Source of the DNA: Psychroflexus sp. MES1-P1E
GTDB taxonomy: Bacteria; Bacteroidota; Bacteroidia; Flavobacteriales; Flavobacteriaceae
DNA: 64,000 nucleotides
Direction: 5' to 3'
NCBI RefSeq assembly: GCF_002836055.1
Contig: NZ_PJBS01000348.1
Location: 62,001 to 126,000, forward strand
The notes below the pieces were generated by a model. The model saw nothing but the letters and a program-made list of their open reading frames with translations, searched no databases and was not told where the DNA came from. The translations under genes and the position numbers were made by a program. Shown one piece after another: positions 27,959 to 36,421 of the stretch (within the stretch, counting starts at the first letter, position 1; each line of letters begins with the position of its first letter).

Positions 27959-30250
27959 ATGAAGAATTTTGTTTTAATCTTTCTTATTTTCCCCTCCATT
28001 GTTTTAAGCCAAGACTTTTCCGATCGGTGGAAAGGTTACTTTTCTTATTACAATATTACAGATCTAGATGAAAGCGATAACAAGGTTTATGCTGCTGCAG
28101 AGAACGCCTATTTCATTTACGACATCCCTACTCAAAGCATCCAAACAGTCACCTCAATAGAAGGCTTATCAGGTAATAAAATCTCTAAAATATACCATTC
28201 AAAAAACTATGGCTTAACCTGTATAGGTTATGAGGATGGTCTTATTCAAATTGTAATGGATAACAACCAAAATATATTTTCGGTGGTTGATATTAGAGAT
28301 AAAATTTCTATATCGCCAAACAATAAACGCATCAACAATTTTTTTGAATTTGAAGGCAAGTTATATATGTCTACCGATTTTGGGATTGCTGAATACAGTC
28401 TTCAAAATCTAGAGTTTGGAGACTCTTTTTTTATAGGAGAAAATGGAAGCCAAATTCAAATCAATCAGATTACCATTTTAGGGGAGAAAATTTATGCAGC
28501 CACAAGTCTAGAAGGCATTAAATCTGCAGATATTACAAATCCCAATTTAATAGATTTTGAGGCTTGGCAAACTGAATATACAGGGAATTGGAAAGGTATT
28601 TTAAATTTTTCTAATACTATTTTTGGATTGAGAAATAACAACACAATTTCCACATTAGAAAATGGAACTGCTTCAATTTTTGAAGCTGTAGGTTCGAACG
28701 TTACTGGCTTTAACGTAAGTGGAGACCAACTTGTTATCACCGCTGCCAATCAAGTATCGGCTTTTAATTCTGAACTTAATATGGAAGCTTTTATAGACCA
28801 ACTTCAAAATACAGAGTTTTCCATAAACACATCGGTATCAAGTAATGGACAATATTTTTTGGGGCATAGGAGTCTAGGTCTTCTCAATCTTCAGAACTCT
28901 ACTACAACTACATTTTCAGAATTGAGTCCAGCTGGACCTTTATTAAATAGGATTTTCAGTCTGGAAGCATCGTCTAGCGACCTTTGGATCACATTTGGGG
29001 AATTTGATCAGTTTTTAAACCCTTTCCCTTTAAATTCTAGAGGCCTTAGCCACCTTACAGAAGGAGAATGGATAAATATTGATGTGGAGAATTTAAATAA
29101 TGCAAGAGAGCTTTCTAATGTCACTATAGACCCGTCGAATCCCAATCGTGTGTTTGTAGGCAGCTTCTTCGATGGGCTTTTAGAGATTGAAAATAATGAA
29201 CTTATCCAACAATATGATTCTTCCAACAGTAGTATTGAAGGAGTTCCTGGCAACCTCAACGACAATAGGATAGGTGCTAGTGTTTTTGACACCCAAGGTC
29301 GTTTATACTTTACCAATTCAATTGCAGAAAACCAGCTCAAACGCTTAAATGCTAATGGGGAATTTGAAAATATCGACATGTCGAACGGTTACTTAAATCC
29401 AACAGAAACCTCATCTTCAAAAATGGTCATCGATAACAATAACAATATTTTTATAGGAACCCTTGGAGATGGAGTAGTCGCTTACAGTGCAAGTACAGGA
29501 ACCTCGGCTTTAATTTCTAGTAATATACAAGGCGTGGAATTTCCTGACACCTTCAATGCTAATCCTAATATTACAGCTTTAGAAATAGACGAAAATTCTC
29601 GTTTATGGATTGGCACTCAAGCAGGCCTAAGGGTGATGTCGAATCCAACTGCTATTTTTAACGAAAGTCAAAATGTAAGCGTCTCCCCAATTATCATAGA
29701 AGATGTAGATGGCCTACCACAAGAGTTACTTTTTGAGCAGTTTATTACAGATATTACTACAGATGGCGCTAACAACAAATGGATTTCTACGGCAGATTCA
29801 GGAGTATTTCAAGTTTCTGCAAACGGTCAGGACATTTTAAATATCTTTAATGTTGAAAATTCTCCACTTCCTACCAATAGCGTTAGAACGGTAGAGATTA
29901 ATCAAGCTACAGGTGAAGTTTTCTTTGGTACTCCGAGTGGGTTATTATCTTATTCTAGCCGAGTTACCTCAGGAAATAAAACTCTAGAAAACTTAAGAGC
30001 ATATCCTAACCCTGTGAGACCCAACTACACTGGACTTGTCACTATAGACGGACTTACTAATGGAGCTAATGTTAAAATTACAGATGTTAGTGGTAATCTA
30101 GTGTTTGAAGAGTTTGTTGATGGTGGATCTCTTCAATGGGATACTAGAGCTTTTGGAAAGCATAAAGTCGCATCAGGCGTTTACTTTATTGTAGTGACAG
30201 GTGAAGATCAAATTGAAACGAAGGTTGGGAAAATAATGATTATACGATAG
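27959..30250 (+). CDS. porZ: T9SS-associated beta-propeller protein PorZ
   Basis: A 763-residue exported protein (signal MKNFVLIFLIFPSIVLSQ). The N-terminal propeller domain carries PorZ hallmarks (RWKGYFSYYNITDL, ENAYFIYDIPT, SIEGLSGNKIS). A second two-component-regulator-like propeller follows (SRLWIGTQAGLRV, NKWISTADSGVFQV). A type A T9SS C-terminal domain occupies about 680-763 (LRAYPNPV, NVKITDVSGN, ASGVYFIVV). PorZ sits at the cell surface and, in Porphyromonas, delivers anionic LPS to the attachment complex that anchors T9SS cargo. The gene lies 7 bp upstream of recO, an order I know from flavobacterial genomes. Together with porW it indicates a working T9SS. Confidence 0.9.
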   Translation: MKNFVLIFLIFPSIVLSQDFSDRWKGYFSYYNITDLDESDNKVYAAAENAYFIYDIPTQSIQTVTSIEGLSGNKISKIYHSKNYGLTCIGYEDGLIQIVMDNNQNIFSVVDIRDKISISPNNKRINNFFEFEGKLYMSTDFGIAEYSLQNLEFGDSFFIGENGSQIQINQITILGEKIYAATSLEGIKSADITNPNLIDFEAWQTEYTGNWKGILNFSNTIFGLRNNNTISTLENGTASIFEAVGSNVTGFNVSGDQLVITAANQVSAFNSELNMEAFIDQLQNTEFSINTSVSSNGQYFLGHRSLGLLNLQNSTTTTFSELSPAGPLLNRIFSLEASSSDLWITFGEFDQFLNPFPLNSRGLSHLTEGEWINIDVENLNNARELSNVTIDPSNPNRVFVGSFFDGLLEIENNELIQQYDSSNSSIEGVPGNLNDNRIGASVFDTQGRLYFTNSIAENQLKRLNANGEFENIDMSNGYLNPTETSSSKMVIDNNNNIFIGTLGDGVVAYSASTGTSALISSNIQGVEFPDTFNANPNITALEIDENSRLWIGTQAGLRVMSNPTAIFNESQNVSVSPIIIEDVDGLPQELLFEQFITDITTDGANNKWISTADSGVFQVSANGQDILNIFNVENSPLPTNSVRTVEINQATGEVFFGTPSGLLSYSSRVTSGNKTLENLRAYPNPVRPNYTGLVTIDGLTNGANVKITDVSGNLVFEEFVDGGSLQWDTRAFGKHKVASGVYFIVVTGEDQIETKVGKIMIIR

Positions 30251-30257
30251 CCTAAAA

Positions 30258-30976
30258 ATGCAACTTAAAACAAAAGCCATTGTTATTTCAAATGTAAAAT
30301 TTGGGGAGGCAGATTTAATTGTAAAATGTTTTACGCTTGAAAAGGGAGTAGTTTCCTTTATGCTGAAAGGGATTCGGAAATCGAAAAAAGGAAGGATGAG
30401 AGTCTCTTTATTTCAGCCATTGACTCTCTTAGAAATTGAAGCTACCTATAAAGAAAACAAAAATTTACAATATTTAAAAGAAGTAAGAGTAGATTATCCT
30501 TTACAAACTTTACATACTGATATTTTCAAATCTACCATTGTGATGTTTCTGGCTGAAGTTTTAAAAAGCAGTATCCAGGAAGAGGAAAAAAATGAAAGCT
30601 TGTTCAAGTTTCTAAAGGAGAGTCTTATCTATCTAGATCAAGTAGATTCTATTAAAAATTTTCACCTACATTTTATAGTGAAACTAACTAGTTTTTTAGG
30701 ATTTTCTCCAGATCAAAGCAGTGAAGCCTTTCCCTATTTCGATATGTTAAATGGTGTTTTCAGCTTAAAGAATATAATAAGTACTCTTTCAATAATACAA
30801 ATTCAGTTTTATTAAAAGAATTGATAAAACTCGAAAACTATGGAGAAACTGAAAATTTAAAACTAAACCAAGAGAGAAGAAAGAGTTTTCTGGACTTTAT
30901 GATGCTCTATTATGAATTACAGTTGCAAGGGTTTAGAAAGCCTAAATCTCTTGAAATTTTACAACAACTCTTTTAA
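30258..30976 (+). pseudogene. recO: DNA repair protein RecO, disrupted by a frameshift
   Basis: The first 185 codons encode the RecO OB-fold and helical core (TKAIVISNVKFGEADLIVK, FMLKGIRKSKKGRMR) and stop at 30813-30815. The natural C-terminus continues in frame +2: KYSFNNTNSVLLKELIKL, later FLDFMMLYYELQLQGFRKPK, ending at the TAA 30974-30976. One missing base in the AATATAATAAG stretch (30771-30781) explains the switch; restoring an A would give SLKNNNKYSF. RecO loads RecA onto SSB-coated DNA in the RecFOR pathway. The truncated form loses about 55 conserved residues. It is either a real, possibly recent, mutation or an assembly error. Confidence 0.88.
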
Positions 30977-30978
30977 AA

Positions 30979-31758
30979 CTATAAGCCTCTTTCTTTCTGA
31001 ATTTGTTCGTAGGCTTCTTGAACCTTATTGAATTTTTCTTGAGCACCCTTTTGATAGGCCTGGTCCATGTGTTGTAACTTATCTGGATGGTATTTCTTGG
31101 CCATAGTTCTGTAAGCTTTCTTTAGCTCAGAATCTGAAGCGGATTTCTCAATTTCTAATATTTTATAAGCATTGTCCGCAGATTTGAAGAACATGGCTTT
31201 TATGCTTTCAAAATCTGAATTAGCTACCCGAAGATTTTGAGAAATAGAAAGCAGTACTTGTAGTTCGGACTCAGAGACATGTCCATCTGCATTGGAGATA
31301 TTAAAAAGAAAATGAAGAATTTGAAGCCTAACCTCATAACGAACTCTTGGTCTAAGGTATTCACAAATTCTAGGGACGGAAATCTCCCTGTCTTTAATGA
31401 CATCATTAAAGGTTCTAAACGTTGCATTGGCTCTTTCCTTTCCATAAGCTTGAACAAAATACAACCTTACATAATCCATTTCCTTTTGAGTAACTTTGCC
31501 ATCTGCTTTTATGACTAAAGAAGCCAAAGAGAGTAGATTAAGTTCAAAATCACCAGAGGAGACTTCTCCCTTTTGTTCTTGAAATATTTTTCCAAAGCCT
31601 CCGCTTCCGCCTTTTGAAGAGCTCGAAAAAATTCTATCTAAAATAGAACCGATGATGAAGCCCAAGATAGCACCTCCAAAACGCATGTAAAAAAAGCCAA
31701 GAATGGCACCTATCCACTTCAAACTATAGAATTTAGAATACAAATATAAAATCATCAT
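30979..31758 (-). CDS. TerB/DnaJ-domain membrane co-chaperone (DjlA-like)
   Basis: A 259-residue protein. The N-terminal Gly-rich membrane segment (AILGFFYMRFGGAILGF) is followed by a TerB-like helical domain (about 70-170, LLSLASLVIKADGKVT; ISNADGHVSESE). A C-terminal J domain (about 193-259) has an intact HPD (AKKYHPDKL). This is the DjlA plan: a membrane-tethered J protein that recruits DnaK. Clients are unknown. The start ATG at 31756-31758 is the first of two adjacent Met codons. It converges on recO with a 2-bp gap. Confidence 0.9.
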   Translation of the reverse strand: MMILYLYSKFYSLKWIGAILGFFYMRFGGAILGFIIGSILDRIFSSSSKGGSGGFGKIFQEQKGEVSSGDFELNLLSLASLVIKADGKVTQKEMDYVRLYFVQAYGKERANATFRTFNDVIKDREISVPRICEYLRPRVRYEVRLQILHFLFNISNADGHVSESELQVLLSISQNLRVANSDFESIKAMFFKSADNAYKILEIEKSASDSELKKAYRTMAKKYHPDKLQHMDQAYQKGAQEKFNKVQEAYEQIQKERGL

Positions 31759-31862
31759 TGAATTTATCTCTAAAAAGTTAGTGTTTTTAAGATAGATTAA
31801 ACGGTCACTAATAGAATTGAAATCATTATGTTAAGACCAATAGAGATAGAAGACTTTTTTTA

Positions 31863-31870
31863 TACATTTG
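31863..31870 (+). promoter_or_regulatory. -7 promoter box of the bacilliredoxin gene
   Basis: TACATTTG matches TAnnTTTG, 33 bp before the ATG. The upstream -33 element is not obvious. Confidence 0.4.
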
Positions 31871-31903
31871 TATTTAAAATGAATATAAATTAAAATTAAG
31901 CAT

Positions 31904-32314
31904 ATGTATCCACCAGAATTAGTAAGACCAATGCAGCAAGAACTTACCGCTGTAGGTTTTAATGAATTAAGAAGCAAAGCTGATGTTGATGTAGCTATAG
32001 CCAAAGAAGGAACAACCTTGGTTGTGGTCAATTCAGTTTGCGGATGTGCAGCGGCAAATGCTAGACCTGGAGCTATAAAATCTTTAAAAAATTCTAAATT
32101 TCCAGATCATCTCGTTACTGTTTTCGCAGGCGTAGATAAAGAAGCGACAGATGAAGCAAGATCTAAAATGGTACCGTTCCCTCCAAGTTCCCCCTCTATG
32201 GCACTTTTCAAAAACGGAGAGCTCGTTCACATGCTAGAAAGACATCATATCGAAGGTAGACCTGCAGAATTGATTGCAGATAATCTTATGGATGCCTACA
32301 ATAAGCATTGTTAA
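31904..32314 (+). CDS. Bacilliredoxin (BrxA/BrxB, YphP/YqiW family)
   Basis: A 136-residue thioredoxin-fold protein with the family CGC active site (NSVCGCAAANARPG). The N-terminal YPPELVRPMQQELTAVGF and central VFAGVDKEATDEAR are diagnostic. Bacilliredoxins remove bacillithiol from proteins in Firmicutes; homologues are common in Bacteroidota, some of which also make bacillithiol. Whether this strain does cannot be told here. It is a single-gene unit with a -7 box and terminator. Confidence 0.94.
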   Translation: MYPPELVRPMQQELTAVGFNELRSKADVDVAIAKEGTTLVVVNSVCGCAAANARPGAIKSLKNSKFPDHLVTVFAGVDKEATDEARSKMVPFPPSSPSMALFKNGELVHMLERHHIEGRPAELIADNLMDAYNKHC

Positions 32315-32330
32315 AAACAATCAAATTTTT

Positions 32331-32364
32331 AAAAAGCCATTTTCATTGAAAGTGGCTTTTTTTT
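32331..32364 (+). terminator. Intrinsic terminator of the bacilliredoxin gene
   Basis: AAAAAGCCATTTTC pairs with GAAAGTGGCTTTTT (one wobble pair), followed by T residues. It begins 17 bp after the stop. Confidence 0.85.
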
Positions 32365-32444
32365 ATAGCTGAATTTTAAATTTAGTTTAGCCAGATATTT
32401 ATAGGTAAATCGTAATTTTAAGATTTATTCATTACAGCATTCAA

Positions 32445-33185
32445 TTGATGAAAAAAGTCTTCTCATATAGTCTTTCAATTATATTCTATTTATTTTTCGG
32501 TTTTACACTTTTAGTTTTTCACGCTTACCAATGGATTGCGTTTAATGCCTTTGGTTATCAAGCCCATAAAAAAAGTGTAGATATTTTAAACTTTTTCCTT
32601 TTGCGTTGTTTAAATATTGTGGGGACGCGCTTTCAGTATAATAATAGCTTTACATTTGAAACAGACCGCCCACATATTATTGTTTGTAATCACCAAAGCA
32701 TGTTTGATCTTCCTCCACTTATTTGGTACATGAGAAAACTACATCCCAAGTTCATCAGTAAAAAAGAATTGGCTAAAGGTGTTCCCTCAATTTCTTATAA
32801 TTTAAGACATGGAGGTTCTGTCCTAATAGATAGAAAAAATGCTGCGCAAGCTTTAGGAGAAATCAAAAAACTAGGAAAATATATATCAGAAACCAAGCGA
32901 TCTGCTGTCATCTTTCCTGAAGGTACCCGAAGCAAAACAGGGCAAATCAAAAAATTTGCAAGCAAAGGTCTTATCGCTTTATTAGAGGCTTGTCCAGAAG
33001 CTATAGTCGTTCCAGTTTGTGTAAACAACTCATGGAAACTTCAGCATCAAGGTATGTTCCCTTTAGGTGTTGGCGTATTTTTAAAACTTGAAGTCCTAAA
33101 ACCTCATGAGGCCAAGAATTTTAAAATTCCAGAGTTAATTGAACTTTTAGAAGAACAAATATCCGGTCAAGTCCAAAAAAATTAG
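32445..33185 (+). CDS. plsC: 1-acyl-sn-glycerol-3-phosphate acyltransferase
   Basis: A 246-residue membrane-bound acyltransferase that converts lysophosphatidic acid to phosphatidic acid in phospholipid synthesis. The catalytic NHQSMFD (HxxxxD) and substrate-binding FPEGTRSK motifs are intact. N-terminal hydrophobic segments (about 5-30) anchor it to the inner membrane. It lies 10 bp upstream of an HD-domain gene. Substrate choice among lysolipids is assumed from family. Confidence 0.94.
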   Translation: MMKKVFSYSLSIIFYLFFGFTLLVFHAYQWIAFNAFGYQAHKKSVDILNFFLLRCLNIVGTRFQYNNSFTFETDRPHIIVCNHQSMFDLPPLIWYMRKLHPKFISKKELAKGVPSISYNLRHGGSVLIDRKNAAQALGEIKKLGKYISETKRSAVIFPEGTRSKTGQIKKFASKGLIALLEACPEAIVVPVCVNNSWKLQHQGMFPLGVGVFLKLEVLKPHEAKNFKIPELIELLEEQISGQVQKN

Positions 33186-33195
33186 ATTTCAATTT

Positions 33196-33849
33196 ATGTC
33201 AGACGTACTCGTTATTTCCAATACCAAAAACTTTGTTCAAGACAGTCTTAAAGAGGCTGAAGGTGGTCATGATTGGTTTCATATTTTACGAGTTTATACG
33301 AATGCGAAACACATTTTAAAATCTGAAACTGCGAACTCATTTATTGTAGAAGTCGCCAGCTTACTCCATGACATTGCAGATTCAAAATTTCATGGAGGAG
33401 ATGAAAAAATAGGACCGCAAAAGGCTCGGGCATTCTTAGAGACTCAACCTATAGAGCAAAAAGATCTAGAGCATGTTATAAAGATTATAGAAAATGTCTC
33501 CTATAAAGGAGGACATTCGCATAGTGACTTCCATTCTAAGGAACTTGAAATTGTCCAGGATGCAGATCGATTGGATGCTCTTGGAGCAATAGGCATTGCA
33601 AGAACTTTTAATTTTGGTGGATTCAAAAACAATCCCATTTACGATCCCAGCGTTCCTGCTCATCCCCAGCAAAGCAAGAAAGACTATAAGAAATCTAATT
33701 CACCAACCATCAATCATTTTTATGAGAAATTATTATTGCTTAAAGACAAGATGAATACCAATTCCGCAAAAGCAATTGCTGAAAAGCGGCATAATTATAT
33801 GGTTAGCTATCTAGATCAGTTTTATAGAGAATGGCATGGTGAGCTCTAA
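33196..33849 (+). CDS. HD-domain phosphohydrolase
   Basis: A 217-residue HD-superfamily hydrolase. Metal-binding residues are in HDWFHILRV, the HD pair in LLHDIADSK, and a downstream DADRLDALGAIGIART. The layout is that of the YedJ/YpgQ-type phosphohydrolases, some of which act on nucleotides. The substrate is unknown. It appears co-transcribed with plsC (10-bp gap) and ends 2 bp from the convergent pdeM. Confidence 0.9.
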   Translation: MSDVLVISNTKNFVQDSLKEAEGGHDWFHILRVYTNAKHILKSETANSFIVEVASLLHDIADSKFHGGDEKIGPQKARAFLETQPIEQKDLEHVIKIIENVSYKGGHSHSDFHSKELEIVQDADRLDALGAIGIARTFNFGGFKNNPIYDPSVPAHPQQSKKDYKKSNSPTINHFYEKLLLLKDKMNTNSAKAIAEKRHNYMVSYLDQFYREWHGEL

Positions 33850-33851
33850 TG

Positions 33852-34481
33852 TTATCTAAGCGATAACACCTCATTTTCTGCAAGCACAAAAACATCTTCA
33901 TTTTCTTCAGGCTCAATCAAAAAATGACCTGTAAAAGCTCCGAAGGCTGGTAAAATCAATTGGTATTCTTTTTTATAAAAACAAGATAATTTTAGCTGTT
34001 GCTTTCCTTCACCTCTTAATCTATAACCAGGATGTATATGTCCACATATATTCCAAAACCCTAGCTTTTTCTCTGGATGATGAGACAGAAATAAGGTGTC
34101 TATGTTTAAAGACAAGGCAACCTTAATACCTAAATCTTCAAAATAGTATAAAGGGATAATATCGTGGTTACCCACGATCAATGTCATCTTTATGCTTTGC
34201 TCCTTTACCCAAGCAGTAAATCTATCCCAATCTCTGTTCTGAGTAGAATGGAATAAATCTCCTAAAAAAATGACGCCTTTCGGTTGAAATTCGTCAATCA
34301 CCCGATCTAATTTTTTAAAATTTTCTAGACTGACTTCATTTGGTAGGGCACTTCCATTTTTACGAAAATGGTCGATCTTTCCAAAATGAACATCTGCAAT
34401 AAGAAGGACTTTCTTGGAAGGCCAATACAAGCTTCCACTGGAATGCATAATAAACTGAGAATTGCCGTAAGTAAGCTTCAC
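33852..34481 (-). CDS. pdeM: Ligase-associated DNA damage response phosphodiesterase/endonuclease PdeM
   Basis: A 209-residue calcineurin-like phosphoesterase. Metal-binding blocks run in order: LIADVHFGK, GDLFHS, VGNHD and CGHIHPGYR. The DVHFGK...FRKNGSALP segment is typical of PdeM. PdeM usually travels with an Lhr-like DEXH helicase, an ATP-dependent ligase and an exonuclease, but none of these is adjacent. The start is GTG (34479-34481), giving the expected MKLTYGN...HSSG N-terminus. A short TGTTATC/GATAACA repeat at 33850-33868 overlaps its 3' end and may be a weak terminator. Confidence 0.9.
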   Translation of the reverse strand: MKLTYGNSQFIMHSSGSLYWPSKKVLLIADVHFGKIDHFRKNGSALPNEVSLENFKKLDRVIDEFQPKGVIFLGDLFHSTQNRDWDRFTAWVKEQSIKMTLIVGNHDIIPLYYFEDLGIKVALSLNIDTLFLSHHPEKKLGFWNICGHIHPGYRLRGEGKQQLKLSCFYKKEYQLILPAFGAFTGHFLIEPEENEDVFVLAENEVLSLR

Positions 34482-34621
34482 TGTATCGTATTTATTATTT
34501 TAATGAGTAGTTCTTTAGGTTTTACTTAATCGGTCTGATAAAAATATTTCTGTAAACCGGTATTTATCATCACATAAATTCGATCCCAAAAACTGACTTG
34601 ATGTTTTTTTATAAAATAAAC

Positions 34622-34774
34622 CTAAGTTCTAATAGGCTCCAAATGATAATTGAAAGTTTCCATGCGTTTACTATGGATATAGTCTAGATAACTATTTAAA
34701 ATTGACTCCTGTTCCTTTTTAGCTTTCTGGATGAGAAGGCCTTTTAAACCTAATAACTTTTTGAATCTATTCAC
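34622..34774 (-). CDS. Possible small basic protein (50 codons)
   Basis: The 370-bp gap between pdeM and purD holds a minus-strand open frame from a GTG at 34772-34774 to a TAG at 34622-34624. It encodes VNRFKKLLGLKGLLIQKA, then a charged helix-like stretch (KEQESILNSYLDYIHSKR) and METFNYHLEPIRT. The composition looks protein-like and the frame is open back to a TGA about 27 bp upstream of the GTG. I do not recognise a family, and no good promoter is seen. It could be a genuine small flavobacterial gene or the 3' remnant of a lost gene upstream of pdeM. Apart from the purD promoter I see nothing else in the gap. Confidence 0.35.
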   Translation of the reverse strand: MNRFKKLLGLKGLLIQKAKKEQESILNSYLDYIHSKRMETFNYHLEPIRT

Positions 34775-34818
34775 AGAAATTTCGATGCTTTTAATTAGTC
34801 AAGCAATTTACAAACATT

Positions 34819-34826
34819 TACTTTTG
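34819..34826 (+). promoter_or_regulatory. -7 promoter box of purD
   Basis: TACTTTTG matches TAnnTTTG and ends 25 bp before the purD ATG. No TTG at -33 spacing is seen. Confidence 0.4.
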
Positions 34827-34851
34827 AAACATAATTTTAGTTTATAAACTC

Positions 34852-36135
34852 ATGAATGTTTTAATCCTTGGTAGCGGTGGCCGTGAACACACCTTAGCTT
34901 ATAAAATAGCACAAAGCTCTTCTTGTAAAAGTTTATATGTTGCTCCCGGTAATGCTGGAACCGCACAATGTTCTATAAATCTCGAATTGGATATTCTCAA
35001 TTTTCAGGAGATAGCCCTAGCTGTGAAAAAGCACCAAATCGATATGTTAATAGTTGGCCCTGAAGCTCCCTTAGTTGAAGGGATTAAAGATTATTTTGAC
35101 GATAAAAGTGAGTTTTCCAATTTAAAAATTGTTGGCCCTTCTAAATATGGAGCTTTACTTGAGGGAAGTAAAAAACGCGCAAAGGAGTTTATGAAAGCCC
35201 ATAATGTACCAACGGCAGCCTACCAAAGTTTTGACAAAGACAGCTTGGAAGCTGGTAAAGTGTTTTTAACAACCATGCAATCTCCTTATGTGCTAAAAGC
35301 AGATGGACTTGCAGGAGGAAAAGGAGTCCTTATATTAAATAGCCTTAAAGAGGCTCAAGAGGAACTTGAAAACATGTTGACCAACAACAAGTTTGGTAAA
35401 GCTTCGGAAAAGGTAGTCATAGAAGAATTTTTAAAAGGAATAGAACTGAGTGTTTTTGTATTAACAGATGGTAAACATTACCTCACACTTCCCAATGCCA
35501 AAGATTATAAACGCATAGGAGAAGGAGACACTGGATTAAACACGGGAGGTATGGGTGCCATTTCTCCTGTTCCATTTGCTGATGAAGCTTTTATGAAAAA
35601 AGTGGATGAAGAAGTCGTAAAACCTAGTATAGACGGCTTATATAAAGAAAATATAAACTATATAGGCTTCTTATTTATAGGATTAATGAAAGTTGGAGAT
35701 AAACCCTTCGTTGTAGAATACAATGTAAGGTTAGGTGATCCAGAGACCGAAGTTGTCATCCCAAGAATTAAAAACGACTTACTTGACCTACTTTCAAAAA
35801 CCTGCGAAGGATCTATTTCTGAAATAGAGTTAGAAATAGATCCTAAATATGCTTCGACAGTGATGTTGGTGTCCGGAGGGTACCCAGAGTCCTATGAGAA
35901 AGGGAAAATTATAACCGGTCTAGAAAATATTAAAAATACAGACGATCTATTTATTTGTCATGCTGGTACCAAAAACAAAAACGACCAAGTTATAACTAAC
36001 GGTGGTCGTGTATTGGCAGTTACTGCGTTTGATGATAATTTTCATGACGCTTTACAAACAGCCTATAAAAATGTAGAAAACATCAACTTCGATAAAAAAT
36101 ATTTCAGAAGAGATCTTGGACAAGACTTAGTCTAA
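34852..36135 (+). CDS. purD: Phosphoribosylamine-glycine ligase (GAR synthetase)
   Basis: A 427-residue ATP-grasp enzyme joining glycine to phosphoribosylamine, step two of purine synthesis. Recognised by MNVLILGSGGREHTLAYKI, the GPEAPLVEGI loop, KADGLAGGKGV, LPNAKDYKRIGEGDTGLNTGG and the YNVRLGDPETE signature. Length is typical. It stands alone rather than in a pur operon. Its 3' end overlaps a convergent gene by 9 bp. Confidence 0.98.
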   Translation: MNVLILGSGGREHTLAYKIAQSSSCKSLYVAPGNAGTAQCSINLELDILNFQEIALAVKKHQIDMLIVGPEAPLVEGIKDYFDDKSEFSNLKIVGPSKYGALLEGSKKRAKEFMKAHNVPTAAYQSFDKDSLEAGKVFLTTMQSPYVLKADGLAGGKGVLILNSLKEAQEELENMLTNNKFGKASEKVVIEEFLKGIELSVFVLTDGKHYLTLPNAKDYKRIGEGDTGLNTGGMGAISPVPFADEAFMKKVDEEVVKPSIDGLYKENINYIGFLFIGLMKVGDKPFVVEYNVRLGDPETEVVIPRIKNDLLDLLSKTCEGSISEIELEIDPKYASTVMLVSGGYPESYEKGKIITGLENIKNTDDLFICHAGTKNKNDQVITNGGRVLAVTAFDDNFHDALQTAYKNVENINFDKKYFRRDLGQDLV

Positions 36136-36375
36136 TTCCGCATCCTTTCCTAAAAATGAATGAGCCTTAACGCTTTTGTCTTCTTTATGATTATCATCAG
36201 CATTTTTTAGTTGTTTCATCCAATAAAGAAAAGCAACAAAAACGATGAATATGAAGAAAAAGTTCAATCCATTAGCGGCCCACCAAGAATCTTCCTGTAA
36301 TTCTCTAAGAGCGTGGTAAGGTAAAAACAACACATCTTGAAATAAACTTGCAATACTTTCAAAAAAATCCTTCAT
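36127..36375 (-). CDS. DUF6341-like small membrane protein
   Basis: An 82-residue protein with one strong transmembrane helix (about 37-52, FFFIFIVFVAFLYWM) and an N-terminal amphipathic segment (FFESIASLFQDVLFLPYHALREL). A Trp pair precedes the helix and the C-terminus is charged and cytoplasmic-looking. I recognise this as resembling a flavobacterial family (DUF6341) of unknown function that occurs beside the DUF6427-like gene. It overlaps purD at the 3' ends by 9 bp. The two membrane-protein genes diverge from a 46-bp spacer. Confidence 0.8.
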   Translation of the reverse strand: MKDFFESIASLFQDVLFLPYHALRELQEDSWWAANGLNFFFIFIVFVAFLYWMKQLKNADDNHKEDKSVKAHSFLGKDAELD

Positions 36376-36401
36376 GTCTGTGGTATATTATATTTACTTT
36401 A

Positions 36402-36409
36402 CAAAAGTA
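36402..36409 (-). promoter_or_regulatory. -7 promoter box of the DUF6341-like gene
   Basis: Minus-strand TACTTTTG matches TAnnTTTG, 26 bp before the ATG. It lies within a TTACTTT/AAAGTAA inverted repeat in the 46-bp divergent spacer, so a shared regulator site is possible. Confidence 0.35.
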
Positions 36410-36421
36410 ACAAATTAGACT

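Noticed and set aside
31224-31457. Minus-strand frame inside the DnaJ/TerB gene
   Set aside because: It is an alternative frame of the same strand within a gene whose TerB and J domains are intact.
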